Shown in pieces: positions 1 to 13,800 of a DNA stretch of 64,000 bases. The DNA comes from Ifrita kowaldi. Taxonomy: Eukaryota; Chordata; Aves; Passeriformes; Cinclosomatidae. Position 1 is the stretch's first letter, and each line of letters opens with the position of its first letter. The notes under the pieces are model-generated. The model was not told the DNA's origin and made no database searches. It worked only from the letters and a program-made list of their open reading frames with translations. A program made the position numbers and the translations under genes. The stretch is taken from NCBI GenBank assembly GCA_013398055.1, contig VZRS01014168.1, positions 779,299 to 843,298 of the forward strand, in the 5' to 3' direction.

Positions 1-2924
1 CGCAGTCAGTGCTGGTTAGTGGGAGGCATAATATGTAAATGGAGAGATTAAGTGCTTTATTTTAATTAATCAATTACTTAATTAAAGGGGCAGGGCTGAC
101 AGCTGCATAATCACAGTTGGATCTTTGGAGGTTGAAACATTTTCTTTCTCTTTTCAGGCTTTCAACCTTCATGTCACCTTTCATTTCTTTCACCCTTTTT
201 CCCACCCTAACGTCCTGCTGCTGCTTTTTCCACAGTACCAACAAAATCAGTCTCGTCCTCAACATCCCTGCTGCCCAGACATATTGCCTATTTGGCATAA
301 TTTCTCTTCTAGAGTACATGACCTCCCTTCTTCCCTTATTTTCCACATAATTTCATATGTGGTTGTAGATATTTTCTGCCTGTCTTGCCACTGCCATGGT
401 GGCTTTCCTGCTCTTTCATTTCTCTATTCTGCAGTGCCATGATTTTCCACAGGGATAATTCAGCTATACCTTTTTCTGTTTGATGCCCTAAGATTTTGTG
501 CCTCTTCTGAATTCAGTTCCATAAGGGACTCTCTACAGTGCCTCCTTTGATATTCCTGGTTAGAGAACAATTGAGCCTTGAAGCTTGTTTCAGTTTACAG
601 GAGGTGTGAATACTCAACTCAGGTGTCTTGCCAATCTCTTTTATTTACAGATTATACAAAGTTCTATTCAGCTGAATTTAGGAAGAAGCAAACAAGAGGA
701 GGTTTGTTCCTGTTAGCACAGTTTCATGCCTTTTTCAGCCAGCGCTTTACCCCCCAAAAAGTCATTCTTGGTAAGCTCTCTTTACTTGTTTTGAGAACCA
801 GGCTCTCAACACTTGTTTGGAGAGTGACCAGTGTTTCTTTTCTAAATGTTGTTTTTCCCACCTCAGTGTCCTGGGCACACATACATCTCTCCTAAAGCAG
901 CATTCCCCCAAATCCTTTGTCACCCTGAACACCACAACGGCACTGGTTTTAATGCATGCACTTTACAAGAAGTTTTCTACAGATTTAACTGCCTGTTTGA
1001 AGGTGTTTAACTTCATTTGCCTAAAAAATATTATAGGCTCATGGTTGTGAGGTTCTGCTCAGATCATAATTCTGAAACAAAATGTTCAAAGGCAAAGGCT
1101 CAAGTAGGACAGGTCTTAGAGAAGGATCCCTTGCAATCAGATATTGTTCCCCATTACAACAGGTTTGTCACTCACAACTACTGACAGTGTAAACACTTTT
1201 GTGGAACAGAATAGTCTCATCTGGTATCACATATGCTGTTTTATCTCCAGCTCAGACAGACACAATACAGAAGGCTTTCTCAGCCTCAGATCTGGTATTG
1301 TCTTGAGAAAACAACAGAGAACGTCACACCAGCTCTTTATAAGGATGGTGATGCTCAAATGGTGTAAAGGGCACAGTTTGATTCAGAGGTTCTGCAGCCC
1401 ACAAGCCACTTGCAACCTGTGTTTTATGTGCAAAGAGACAGATTAATTCAACCACTTTTGGCAGAATAAACCAACTATGAAAGCTGCGCCAATACAGATC
1501 TTTTTCAGTTGTGCTGGTCCCTGAATGAGTAACTGGGCACTCAGACCCTGAAGTTGGCAGCCAATTAGAAGATCGAGCAGCCTGTCTTGCTGACTTATTA
1601 ACTAAGCTCCCTGGCTTTAGTCCAGAAAATCCTACATACCAGACTCCAGCTGGTTCTCTTGAATCCTGTCTCATTCCAACAGCAAATCTGCTGCAAGAGC
1701 ACCATACCTAGATCAAAGAGTCTGAGTTTCACCTATTTATTTTTCAGGTCAATCAACCACACCAGTTGAAACTAGACCATTAGAAGTCTGATAGTCCACC
1801 CTGGAGGGCACAGGTAGCATAGATCCTTCAGTGACAACCACAGAGCAGGAGACTATTGCCCTTGTGCTATCCAGATTTATGTCCAGACAGACTGGACAAG
1901 CCTGGATGTATTACTGGGGCTGTGGCTGGTTGGTACTTTCGTGGTTAACAAGAGAGAGAACACCTAAATCAAGAGACAAACTTATAGACCTGAAAATGTC
2001 AAAAGAGATTCTTTCTGTCACATGCACAGAGTCAAAAGTGCAGTAAGTAAAGGACTTGGGGCAAAAGGAGAGATGGACGGGCAATGAAAAAGACCACATG
2101 GGTTGGGCTGCCACAAAGAGGTGTATCAGACTGAACTGTGGCAAATCTGAGGACCAAGTGTTGCTCACAGAACTGGGGACATGTAGAGAGCAAACCAACA
2201 GCTGTGAATGAAATATGGCTCATTTCAGCTGAGATTCACCACTGTCAGTCTGCTGAATCACCAGTCCTCCCAGTTATTAACACTTCTCTCCTGGAGTTCA
2301 TATGCTTGTGAGGAATCATACCCCTGAAATACCAGGTGCCTCTGTGTGCATGTGTTTGTGTTCAGGCTGAAAATACAGCTGAAAAAATGGCACTTTGACC
2401 CCATCATTCAAAATGAATCAACTGCAGAATCAAAAGAGTCTCCAAACTTTGGTAGGTGTACCTTTCTCACTCAAACATGTATTCAGCAATGATGGTGATC
2501 TTTACCTTATTTGAAATTTTGTATTATGGCAGGTATTTCCAGCTCCCTCTGTTGAACACCCAATACTGATTTCAATGCACAGTGTCTACATTGCCATAGA
2601 CAGTAACTACTCTTCTACCCCAGCCATGGTCTGTGGATTAAAGTTTGGTTGAGGATTTAAGTGAATCAAAAACTATAACTGAATGAAACATTGATATGAA
2701 AGCCATAGTCCAAGGTGCATTCAATGTTATGCAGAAAATCAAGAATATCTCAATGACTACTTTGATGTCAGCTCACTTGTTTAAGTTCACGATTATGGAG
2801 AAACCACACACTATGAATAAGAAACTTTGTTAGCTTGTTATTCATGAAGATGAATTACAAACTGAACTGTGAAGAAATTTTTGGTTTAGGACCTTCTTTA
2901 CTCTTGCTTAAGAGAGCAGTGCAT
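1..2924. other. Intergenic sequence, nothing recognised
   Basis: No exon, RNA gene or repeat family recognised. Short TAATTA-type homeodomain-like sites cluster at about 61-86. The longest open frame (116 aa, minus, 1674-1324) has no family resemblance that I can see. Confidence 0.5.
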
Positions 2925-3212
2925 AAACTGGGGGAGAGTCGACTGGGAGGAGACAAATGGTGCTCAGGGATGAGTTGGGCGTTGGTTAGTGGGTGGTGTC
3001 ATGTATCACCTGCTTTTCTTGGATTATATCTCTCCATCTCCTTTTTATTAGTAGTATTAGTTGTATTTTACTTTGTATCAATTATTACACTGTTCTTATC
3101 TCAACCCGTGAGTTTTACTTTTTCTTTCTGATTCTGCTCCTCCTCCCACTGGGGAAGGTGGGAAGAGTGAGTGAGCCTGCACAGTACTTAGTTGCTGGCT
3201 GGGGTTAAACCA
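2925..3212 (+). mobile_element. LTR remnant of an avian endogenous retrovirus (probably solo, degraded)
   Basis: Contains, in order, a GAGTCGACTGGGAGGAGACAA-like stretch, a GTTGGTTAGTGGGTGGT block, a T/TTA-rich segment, TGTTCTTATCTCAACCCGTG followed by AGTTTTAC, a pyrimidine-rich run, and GTTGCTGGCTGGGGTTAAACCA near 3190-3211. I recognise this order from a common class III (ERVL-like) LTR in passerine genomes. No gag, pol or env sequence is adjacent. Boundaries are approximate and the family name is from memory. Confidence 0.55.
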
Positions 3213-6200
3213 TGGTACCCTGTCTCATGATCCTCAGCAAGGCACTTCCACCAGTTTCGTGGCTCCTTCCAGCTTCTTGAAACATATCTCCAGTGGTTCC
3301 ACATCATCAGAGGAGCCAAAGTAACTACAGCCTTTGAAACTACCAAGTTAATACGAAATGCCCAGAGAAAAATCATGTAACTGTGTCTGTCTTTTTATCT
3401 CTGTAATATGAGAGGGATGGCAAACATTGAGGGGCCTTTCTTTATCCCCCCATGCCCTTTATTCTTATACCCTCTTGCTCTGTGGTTCTAAGGTTCACCG
3501 TGTCTTTAAAGTAAAGTTCCTTTTTGACAGAGCAAAGCCTGGCCTGGTGAGACCTCCCCTCTCTGGAGGCAAACTCCCCTCTTCAGGCTGCACGAGGACA
3601 AACTTCTGGGGAAGAACTGGAATCCCCTTCACCAATAGCGTAACTCCCTTGACTTCAGTGACAGTAAAGAATTTGGCTACAGCATCATTTTGTATGATGT
3701 AGTGGTTAAAATCACTGTTATTATCTTATGAAGAAATCAGTTAAAAGCACTCTGTTTCTTTGGCAAAGTCCTGAGTCCTCTGGATCTGATATTTCTAGGG
3801 CTTAGTGTGGGCTGGTTACCATGCAACTGGAACTTTTGTTTGTTTTGGAAATACAAGATTTCTTTTTTTCAGTGCACAGATTGGATGAAATTGCCAAGTA
3901 CAATAAAGGAAATCTGACATAATAAACAAAAAATTATCCCAGCACATAATTTCCTTTTATGAAGGTGAAATAAAGGTATAAAGTAAGAAGTAGTGTCTGT
4001 GGACACTACTGCCCTAAGGTAATCTCCCTACTTTCACATCCTTTTCAGAAAGCACAAATTAATAGAATAAGTGTGCTATGATTGTAATGTCTAAAGTATT
4101 TTTTCTTTCAGAAACTGGTACTTTCAGAAAAATTCCAGGGTTATTGTCTAACAACACATTGATAGTGAACACTTTTATTTCTTCCCCAAGTATACAGGGG
4201 AAGGCATTAAGGCAATCATTGAACTTTTAACACATCATCTACAAGAAATACATTGGTAGATAACACATCTTGATCACTCCTGTGTAGAATCCCATTCCAA
4301 AAAAGTCCTATGATGCAACAAACAGTAATGTATCACCTCAAATCTAGACAATCTGGAGAAGGGGTGGAAAACACACATGGGAGAGGAGCGTGCTGACAGC
4401 AGCTGGCTGATTGTTCCAGCTGGAGATAGAAATGTATCTGAAAAATGTGCATCCCTCTTTGCCTCAAATTCTGCCATCCAATGTTTACATCTAATTGATG
4501 TTTGCTCCTCCCTTAAGCCAGAATGCAGGTCTTTGCTATCCTGTTGGTTTGTGAGCAAAATCAAGCTTTTTGCTGTCAATAAATGGAACAGAAGAAAGCC
4601 CATCTTAGCTTACGGGAACTAAACTCAGATCTCTACTCTAAGAGAATAATCACAATCTTGTAGGTACATTCACCACTCCTTGAGCCGTTCACATGGTAAC
4701 TGCAGTGTGGAACCAAAAATACAGCAAGTGAGACATGGTGTAATATCATTTTTTATTCTGCTGCTGTGAATTGCTTCTCCATTTCAATTGAAACAGATAA
4801 ACACACGTAAGAGGAAAAGATGTACAGAGCAGAACCAGTTCTTTTCTCTTCCAACAGTGCTTAAATCACTGGGCTATAAAATCATCCTTTCCCTTATTTA
4901 TTCTTTCTTAGGTCTCATGACTGTCACATCCTCTGCTGCAGTTACCAATTTTCAACAGCAAAGGAAGAAAAAGAGAGTTGCAGTTTTAAGTTCGATATTT
5001 TAAATTAAATATACAAAACCATTAATGCTCTGGAACCTATTTTTATTGTGTTTCATAGTGAAAGTCATTGCAACTTTTATTTTATTCCGAACTCAGTGCT
5101 CTCAGAATGTGTTAAATCTGACTTAAGGGTTACAACATACATAAGAAACTTCCAATGTCTAAACAGATCCAGGGCTTTAGATTAGACTGGTGTCTTGAAT
5201 TTAGAGGTCTATACTCTGTTTCAGAAGCATAAATAGTATTTTGGGCTTTTCAGCATAAAGTAATTTCCAAACTGTGACAAGTATGAAATGTTATTTCATG
5301 TTATATTACATGTTATTTATCGCCTCAATTATGATATCTTGGTTTTGGTAGAGCTGAGGATCTTCTCCTGGGTGTCATTAGAATTTTCTGTCACATTGCA
5401 CCTCAGAAAAAGAATTTTTTCATTTAGTTCTTAAATGAAAATTTAGTATTTTTAATGCTCGGAATATAAAATGGACATTTTGTCCTCAAAGCTCCTAGTG
5501 CCCAAAGGCTCAGGAAGTGTCAGTGATGTTTTACACCCGCTGACACTCCGGCTCCAGATAGCCAGCTCATTTCTTTCAGAGCTTGAAATGACCATTTAGG
5601 CATTTAACCTTAGACATACAACTTCAGGTCTTTACTGTTCAGTACTCATCTCCATAAGAGAAACACCTCCCTCAGGAAGATTTGACATGTTATCGGGTCT
5701 GGTTTTCATTTAATCAACAAGTAGCATGGCAACTGCCCTGTCTCTTATTAGCTGTGAGAGCCTAAGTAGATACTTCAAAGCCCCTCTTGAAATTATAATG
5801 AAAAACAATTTCTAGCTGGGAACAGTAGAATCATTTGCTTTATGTTCCCACGGCACCAGAGAAAACAGAAGAGCACAATGAAGCTGAAGCGTAATGTGTT
5901 GACAGAGAGAGAGGCTGAAGGCTATAAAGACATGTAAAACAATAAACAGTGTATGTCATGCCAACAAAATATTTCAGAGGGAAAAGCAGCTCAGAAAAAC
6001 AGTCTGCCTTGCAACCTTACAGTTTGCTTTTTTCAGACTCTATTTATTACAGTAAAATTATACTGGATGTCCCTTAAGTTTCCACTGTAGGAAATGGCCA
6101 GCAATCAAGCTATATTGTTACCCAAAAGGCTATCAGAGATGGTTACTTAAATATTGAAACATATTTTTGCAGAAGAGCCTTTATTACTGCAGGTGTTCAA

Positions 6201-8826
6201 GTCCTTTTCTTTGCTTACATTCGTATTTTGTGTATCCTGCAAGAATTGCTTTGGTTTTGTGCTCTGAATTTTCCCATTTTCTTCTCCTTATTCCTGTTTA
6301 TGTTTATTGTGGTATTGCAGAAACTCAGAGGGAAAAGACAGCCTAAAGCCATGCTAGAGAGTCCATCTCTCTAAAGCTGAGTCTCTCCTGACAATGCAGG
6401 AAAGAGAGGAGGATAAGGTCCCAAACGTGCCATCCAACTTCTTGCTTTGCTGCCCTGGATATGTGGCTGGGCCTGTTGCCATTGCTCACAGATAAAGCAG
6501 CTTTAATGCTCCATCCTCTAACCAGGACTCACTGGGTACCAAAACAGGACATTGCAGGACTGATTGCACCACCTGAGGAAGCAAATGCTGTGATAACTTC
6601 AGGAGAAGTTGAGGTGACACCAAAGAAGACTTAGAGACACCAGTGCAGTTTGAAAAGGCTGAGGAAACATCATCCAGGATCCACTTACCAAGCACAACAA
6701 TCCTGCACCTTACTATTGAATGAAACACTGAAGTTGTAGCAATCCACGAATCATCACTGCAGCACCTCCACTCACGAAAGAAACTGGTGTTTAGTTCTTC
6801 CTGCGCCCACAGAATTGGCACATTCTGCCTTTCATACATTCCCATCATATTCAGCCTTTCAGCATTATTCATTCATGAGTCTACACTTTTCTCCTGTATT
6901 CTTCACTTCCCCAAATAGCTGAGAAATATTCTACATTATTGTATTTCTCAACATTTCATTTTTCAGTGACTCAGGCAATGGACGAAAAAAGAGCTTCCAC
7001 AGATTTTTACATAGCTAACAAAGATGTACGTACTGTGTGTAGAAATAAGCACATTTATACCTTTTCTCTCAGTCTTCAAGCACACAGTGCACGAACTGAT
7101 GCTCCACCTTTATCCAATGGCTTTTTACTCCTCCCATAAGGAACTCATTTACTTACTTACATCATGAACAGATGTAATTATACTGGTGCAGATTGAGGCA
7201 ACTCCTCTACATGGGCTGCACATTCCCCAGGTGGATATGCTACCTTATTCAGATTTCGAATGAGATTCTGCATTTCCACAATAAACAGATCTAAACAGGC
7301 TGCCAGTTAATTAGGAAGTATATTTAATAATTACTAACACTCTTTTTAGCACCCTTGGTAATGTAAGTTTGTAAAGTTTATTCATTTATGTGGGCTTCAT
7401 TATTTATTTATTTAATGTCTGCTGCTTTCTAAATTCTTAAATTTAGCACTTTCCAAATCCAGACAAAAATTACTTTTTTTTTCCCCCACCCAGGCACTAC
7501 GACTTCGGATGTGTTATTTCATTATTTCTATATTTCACTTACAAAATTCTATATAAAATCTCATTAGCACTTATCTTTCTTTCTTTCTTTTCTATTTGAC
7601 ATGCTCAGTTGCTGAAGCATTTGTTTCTGGGCTGATAACTGGTCAAGCTGTTCCCAGGTCTGGAGCCAATCTGTAGGTCAGCCAGCTGGAGCAGTGACAG
7701 AAACACTGAACTGTGTTTCATCCTTCAGAGACCAGCCGCTGTCCTCTCAAAATGTGTTAATTCTTTTCTCATGTTCTGTTGGCCAGTGGCCTTTACTTGA
7801 CATCCACTCCATCTTCTGAGCTGGTAGTTCTTTTTAGGTTCTGCAATGGTTACATCTGAGTAGCAAAGCCCTAAGATAACACCCAAAATAGGAATGTTCT
7901 ATGACAAAATATTATTACAGTGTTTAAATAAATATTAAATGAGTCAACTGCATCACTTTTGGTAAAGTTTATGCATTCAGGACTGCTGAAGTCTGCATAT
8001 GCATGAAAACTCACAGCCGAAGCCTCTACTCTTTGTACTTGTGCATTGCACCAAAGAGAACCCATAAGTTCAAAGAGTTCTGCAAAGCTGAGTGTGATGT
8101 GGGCAGCTAGAGGTAGAGAAGAAAAGCTGTCATTCTGCAGCTACACCACCTTTGGCTTTTAATGGTTCAAGTTAAAAATTCAGGGTTAATTCTTGCCCCA
8201 GGCCAGAAAGACAACAGCACAGCATAGAGTGCTTTATTGAGCACAGTGTGACTACAGTTCCAGGCAATGAAGAAGTGCCTGTACAGAGGTGTTCAGATGA
8301 GGGTAGCCAGCATAGACGCAAGATTATGCTGATATTGTTCACTCGTGTAACTGAATCTGTGTGTGAGTTTTTGCCAGAGTAACTCTTTAGAAAATTACGG
8401 CAATATAAGCTTGTGCTTATAGTAAAGCATGAGTAGTGTTCCAACAGAATTATTAAGGACTCTATTTTAGATAACTTCTGAGACAAGGAGCAGAGCAAAT
8501 CCAATCCACACTGCAGGGACTGAGAAGTACATTTGCTGAACACATCTTGAGGCAGCTTAAAGGTTTTCCTTTAATGACTGTCATCAATGAGCCAACACAT
8601 ACTCTTTCTTAAAGCAAAGAGTAATTTACTGTCCACATAAGTAACACAGTGTAACAGGGGTTAATATAACCTAAGTCTATAAGAATGCTTCTATCTTCTA
8701 CAAGAAGTCTTTTGCATATTCCTCTCTGATACATTAGGCTCGAGGGTTTGGTTTCTTGAGCAAAAGCAGTGTGTGACCTCTTTTATAGAGGTTATTTAAA
8801 TTCCTCTCCTCTATCTTTATCAGTTT
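3213..8826. other. Intergenic sequence, nothing recognised
   Basis: AT-rich, with scattered short open frames of no recognisable family (for example 128 aa on minus at 6872-6486). A short CTTT run lies at 7577-7590. No CR1 or SINE tail seen. Confidence 0.5.
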
Positions 8827-9003
8827 CATCTCATAGACTCATAGACTCATAGAATCATAGAATCATAGAATGGTTTGGTTTGGAAGGGACTTTAAAGATC
8901 ACCCAGTTCCAACCTTCCCACCATGGGCAGGGACAGCTTCCACTAGACGAGGTTGCTCAGAACCCAGTCCAACCTGGCCTTGAACACTTCCAGGGATGGA
9001 ATA
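8827..9003 (-). mobile_element. CR1 LINE 3'-end fragment
   Basis: Read on the minus strand, it ends in CCATTCTATGATTCTATG followed by more octamer copies (8829-8871), the hallmark of CR1 3' ends, preceded by CTTTAAAGTCCCTTCCAAACC. Upstream it keeps the 3' UTR-proximal segment up to the TCCCTGGAAGTGTTCAAGG motif near 8976-8996. Strongly 5'-truncated. A 10-bp inverted repeat (9003-9012 with 9020-9029) sits directly at the truncated edge. Confidence 0.9.
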
Positions 9004-10054
9004 ACACAGGTGTCTCCTCCACCTGTGTTTACTAACCTGGAGAAGACAGTCGGTAAGCCCACAAAGAAGCAGAAGTAATCCCCCACTCTTGTGGGAGAGG
9101 CTATTTTGGCTGCTCTCTATCCTCCTGATCATCAAGCCTTGGAATCTGGATAGTAAACATATAACTTCCTTGATATTTCTCATCAAGCAGGGCCTCCAGC
9201 CTGTGACCACAGAGTTGTTATTGAGCATATTAGTTGGGATCAGCACTGCAAAGCAAACATTATCCCAAAGGAGAATGGTTGTGATGTCCATTAGAGAAAG
9301 CACTAGGAGACACAAGTTGCTGCTTGGTACTGGGAGAAAATGGCAATGTCGTCTGTGTGATCTGAGTTTGAGAAGTGGTTTACATGCTGCGTGTTGACTG
9401 CTACAGTCTCACCTTGTGTATAAATAGCTGCTTAATGGAAGGACCACTGATCCACTGTTTCCGTGGTAATTCCCACACACCTCTTTCTGCTGCATCTTTT
9501 GGTTTCTGCCACCTGCTAACTTTCTCTTTAGACTTGTCTTTTAAGTTCTTTAAAACTGGATCAGGCACATTCTTTTAATTGTGTATGTGCATCACACACA
9601 GCATAACAAGGTCTGTGAAGCACCGTGATGTCTGCACCACTTGTTTGAGCAGTGCGAGATCAAGTCAGTGCCTGAGCCAACCTACTGTACAGATGTGTGG
9701 ACAGAGCTCCAATGTAAAACAGGACCCCTGCCTGAAGACCTGCTCCACTTGCCTTGGACAAGAGCTGGCCCATCAGGGAGTTTTGGCTCCAGGCTAACTT
9801 GACAAAAGACACTTCAGGTGGGGTTTCACAGCTGCATTGAGCTCACCTACCCTTCTGCTGACAAGGTAATCCTGCTCTCTCCTTACCCCAGTTTCTTCCC
9901 AGTTAGTACAGGTTCTCATACTGGTGCAAGTGCCTTTATGATTGAACCTACACTTCTTGTCTCAAAATTTGTTCTCATTTAAAATAAATACAAAATGTAA
10001 AAAGTAGTTTCAATTTCTTGGTCTTTGTAAACTGAAAACCATAGGTTTCTGTGG

Positions 10055-10332
10055 TGACTGGTGACAGGACCTGAGGGAATGGCCTGAAGTTGTATCAGAA
10101 GAGGTTTAGGTTGGATATTAGGAAAAGGTTCTTCACCCAGAGGGTGTCTGGGCACTGGAACAGGCTCCCCAGGGAAGTGGTCACAGCACCAGCCTGACAG
10201 AATTCAAGGAGTGTTTGGACTATGCTCTGAGGCACCTGGTGTGACTATTGGAGCTATCCTGTGCAGGGCCAGGAGTTGGAGTTGATGATCCTTGTGGGTC
10301 CCTTCCAACTCAGCATATTCTGTAATTCTTTA
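10055..10332 (+). mobile_element. CR1 LINE 3'-end fragment (type whose tail is shared with TguSINE1)
   Basis: Plus-strand sequence typical of the CR1 reverse-transcriptase C-terminus and 3' UTR: GGTTTAGGTTGGATATTAGG, then CACTGGAACAGGCTCCCCAG, then GATGATCCTTGTGGGTCCCT and a terminal ATATTCTGTAATTCTT. The last 60 bases match the tail of the SINE at 38990-39134. 5'-truncated. Confidence 0.92.
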
Positions 10333-10392
10333 AAATACATTATTCTTGACAGACACCACTGTGAAAGTGAGAGAGCAGAAAGAGACCATGGT

Positions 10393-10840
10393 ATTCATAG
10401 TGTCATAGAATGGTTTAAGTTGGAAGGCACTTTAAAGATCAGCCAATTCCAGCCCCGCTGCCACGGCCAGGGACACCTTTCACTAGACCAGGTTGCTCAA
10501 AGCCCCATCCAAATTGTTCTTAAAACTTCCCGGGATGGGGCATTCACAACTTCTCCGGACAACCTGATCCAGTGTCACACAGCTCTCAAAGGATAGAATT
10601 TTTTCTTAATACCTCATCTAAATGTGCCCCCTTTCAGTTTAAAGCTGCTCCCACTATTACAACATGCCCTTCTCAAAAGTCCCTCTCCAACTCTTTTGCA
10701 GCTCCTTTGGGTTCTGGAGGGTGCAGTAAGATCTCCCCAGAGCCTTGTCTTCTTCAGGCCAAACAGCCCCAGCCCTTTCAGCCTGTCTTCACAGGAGAGG
10801 TGCTCCAGCATCTTTGTGGCCTCCTCTGGACTATTTTCAG
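10393..10840 (-). mobile_element. CR1 LINE 3' fragment
   Basis: On the minus strand, from 10840 downward: GTCCAGAGGAGGCCACAAAG, then the AGGCTGAAAGGGCTGGGGCT segment, then the RT C-terminal stretch, the GGGATGG/TTTTAAGAACAATTTGGATGG segment, and a 3' end with CCATTCTATGACAC. It lies head-away from the plus-strand CR1 at 10055-10332 with only 60 bases between the 3' ends, so the two are tail to tail. Confidence 0.92.
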
Positions 10841-13800
10841 GTGCTTATTAAAATTGCTGTAATGCTATTAATTCTACATTCCTTTATCTCTTGGTCTGGG
10901 GTTTGTAAGATATAATTCGAGTAGATTATGTCAATCATTGTCTTACACAAGTAACAGTTCAGATGTTCCCAAAGCAGCTGTATCAGAGCTTTTTCATTTC
11001 TTGCATTATTTTGTCTAGAAGGAAGGATGATATCTCTTTCAATATTGTAGTCAATATTTAAATATTTGTATTCAAATCATTAATGGGAGAGCATCTGCAT
11101 CCCAAAATAATTCATAATGGAAAATGAACACTGCCAACAGCATGCTCCCCCAGTCAGCCCATCTTAGGGCAACATTTCCTAAATGAAATTGTACTGAAGA
11201 TGTACAACTATACACCATCTAAAAAATAGTGAATAGGCAGTGATTTTTAAGGTCCTTTTACCCAGAAAATATTTCAATATCACTCTTTCATTGCAAACTA
11301 CTGTGGTTTTCCAAATCAACAATCTTTAATTTAAAGATCCCTTAGGATATAATTGTCAGATAAGAGAAGTGATTCTACGGGAACTGAAGTCCAGAAGGGT
11401 TGGTTTCAGCAGTGGGCAGAAGGAGAGGTACAGGCAACTTAGGGTACTGCCTACAAAATCTTTCTATAAAATTGGTTTTAAAAGAGTATATTCTTGAATA
11501 AGAAGTCTTTTCTATGTTGAGAAGTTTGGTCACTTATAGTTGACCTAATTGTTCTCATTCTGCATTGAAATACAACCTGTTCAGCACTTCCACACTAGCT
11601 GCACTTACTCAGGGTCAGGACACTCTAATCCTTGACTCAAACTAGTAATAATACACAGATTTGTAGCCTGGAGTCTCTGAGAGAACAAGACATCTGGGAA
11701 ATCTAAGGATTCTTCTGGAAGGGTCCACAAATTCACAGATTGCATGAGAAGCTGTTATTATTTTCCTGCAATGCCTGGGACAGGGGGGAGCTCAGTTGGA
11801 TTAGAAGTCATTTATGTTGTTGCAGCAAGGACTTTTTTTTACCTGTGAGTTTAACATTTCTGGCATTTCATTTTTCTCTTAATCAGCTTTCAGTGGAGTT
11901 GATCTTGACTTAAGATAGGGGATGACCTCTCAAGGTCAAACTCTTTCTGTCATCTGAAAAGCATTAACCGTGGGCAATCTATGAATTCTTTTTTCAATTG
12001 GCAGGTTTGTTGCCTGAGAGCAGAGCTTCAGATTTGACTTTTAATGCTTTATATTATGAACTTTCTTTTCCTTTACAGATTCTTCTGTACATATAATGTT
12101 CTTTGCCTATAAGTATGAGATTTCAACCCTTTCCCCTTCAAAATCAGTGTCAGCAAGCTAATTGTTCTGAGCAGTAAACAGAACTTGCAACCAGGTCACT
12201 GTTCTTAAAAACAGTAATGAGAGCTATACAGTGTTTTTTTCACCTAGGTCTCATGGAATTTGCTACCCCCTTTCACAAAATTACATGCTTCCAAAGGCAC
12301 AGGCTTGACCAAAGCTGGACATTCCCCTGATAATTTCTTCCAGTGATGTGTATATAGGAACAATAATATATTTTAACTCAAATGTGCATGTCTTCAACTT
12401 CCAGACATTGCTTCTTGTTACTTCCTTCCTCTTAGATTGAAGGGTTATTTAATACTCATTACGTTCTCCCTGTGAAAGTAGTGTGATTGTGATCAAGGGC
12501 AAAACTGCATCATGCTGGCAGAGGCATCCAAGGCATTTGAGCTGTCTCAGTTTATACAAACCAGCACAAGAGGAAGTGTGGAGAAGTGCAGCACAGACAC
12601 CCCAGTGCTGATTGCACGCTGAAGAGCCAGAACCCAGAGAATAGCATAGCTGCATTTGCAGGTAGACTGCAATTACAACTAATTATCAGCACTTTTACCA
12701 TGCTGAGCCCTCACATTAAGTCACTCCTTCATTTTGATCCCTAGGTCTTTTACGGGGTCCTGTTTATGAAAAGATAATTGTCTTGCCTCATTGTCTTATC
12801 CTTATATACTATTTTACCAAGTTGTTTTTCTTTTTTCAGTTTTAATTACAAATGTTATCATAAGTGATTTATTATTTACTTTCAAAAATAATCAGTGAAG
12901 CCGTTGAATGGTATCAGGTCTGCTACTGATCCCCATGAAACTCCGTTATAAGTATGTTCAGCTGTTGATAATTTCCTGGAGACAATCTCTTTCTAAGATC
13001 TATCACTTAACCAGTTCTTAATTCATAAAACATTTGCTTTATTAATAGTATATGATGCCAATGTCTAAATCAGAACATGCTGTGCTGCCAAATTCAAATA
13101 TTTTACAGAAATCAGATTACTCAAACAAGCTTGCAATTTCATCAAAGAATAAAGTGAGATTTCTTTGACATGATCTGCTTTTCATAAAACCATGTTGTCT
13201 GGAATTAATTTTATTTCTATCCTTTAATTATTTCTCAGCTGATTCTCTTCCCAGCTTTTCTGTTATATTTTCTGGAACAGATGTCAGACTAATTGACCTA
13301 CACTGACTCCAATCATCTTGTCAGATTTTTTTTTAATATTGGCTCACTGTAAACTCAATTTCAGTCTTCTGGAATTTTCCTGGTATTCCAGAATTTGTTA
13401 AAAATGAGGATTAAAGATTAAAAATTTCCCAGAGCAATTTATGTGCAAACTATCTGTTTCCACTGAATTAGAAGTGTTTAATTCTACTCAAAGTCGCTTT
13501 GTATTTTCATCAGACCACGACAAGCCAGAAAGAAATTTGTTGTTCTTATATGGTAGAAGTACAGCATCTGTATTTTATTTCTAGGAATCCAGCTATTTTT
13601 ATGAATTTTAACTATTCTATGTCTTCTAAAAAGAATTTGATTATTTGTTTCCAACATCATGACACTGATGTTCTCCAACATCACTTTATCTTTGATACTA
13701 AGTTGATTTTATATCAACATACATTAAAAACCTACATTTTATCATGCTTGCATTTTTCCTCCATATTTTTAGTTTTTAACATTATTATTTTCCGTATTTT

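Noticed and set aside
6486..6872. 128-aa minus-strand open frame
   Set aside because: No similarity recognised; such lengths occur by chance in 64 kb searched in six frames.
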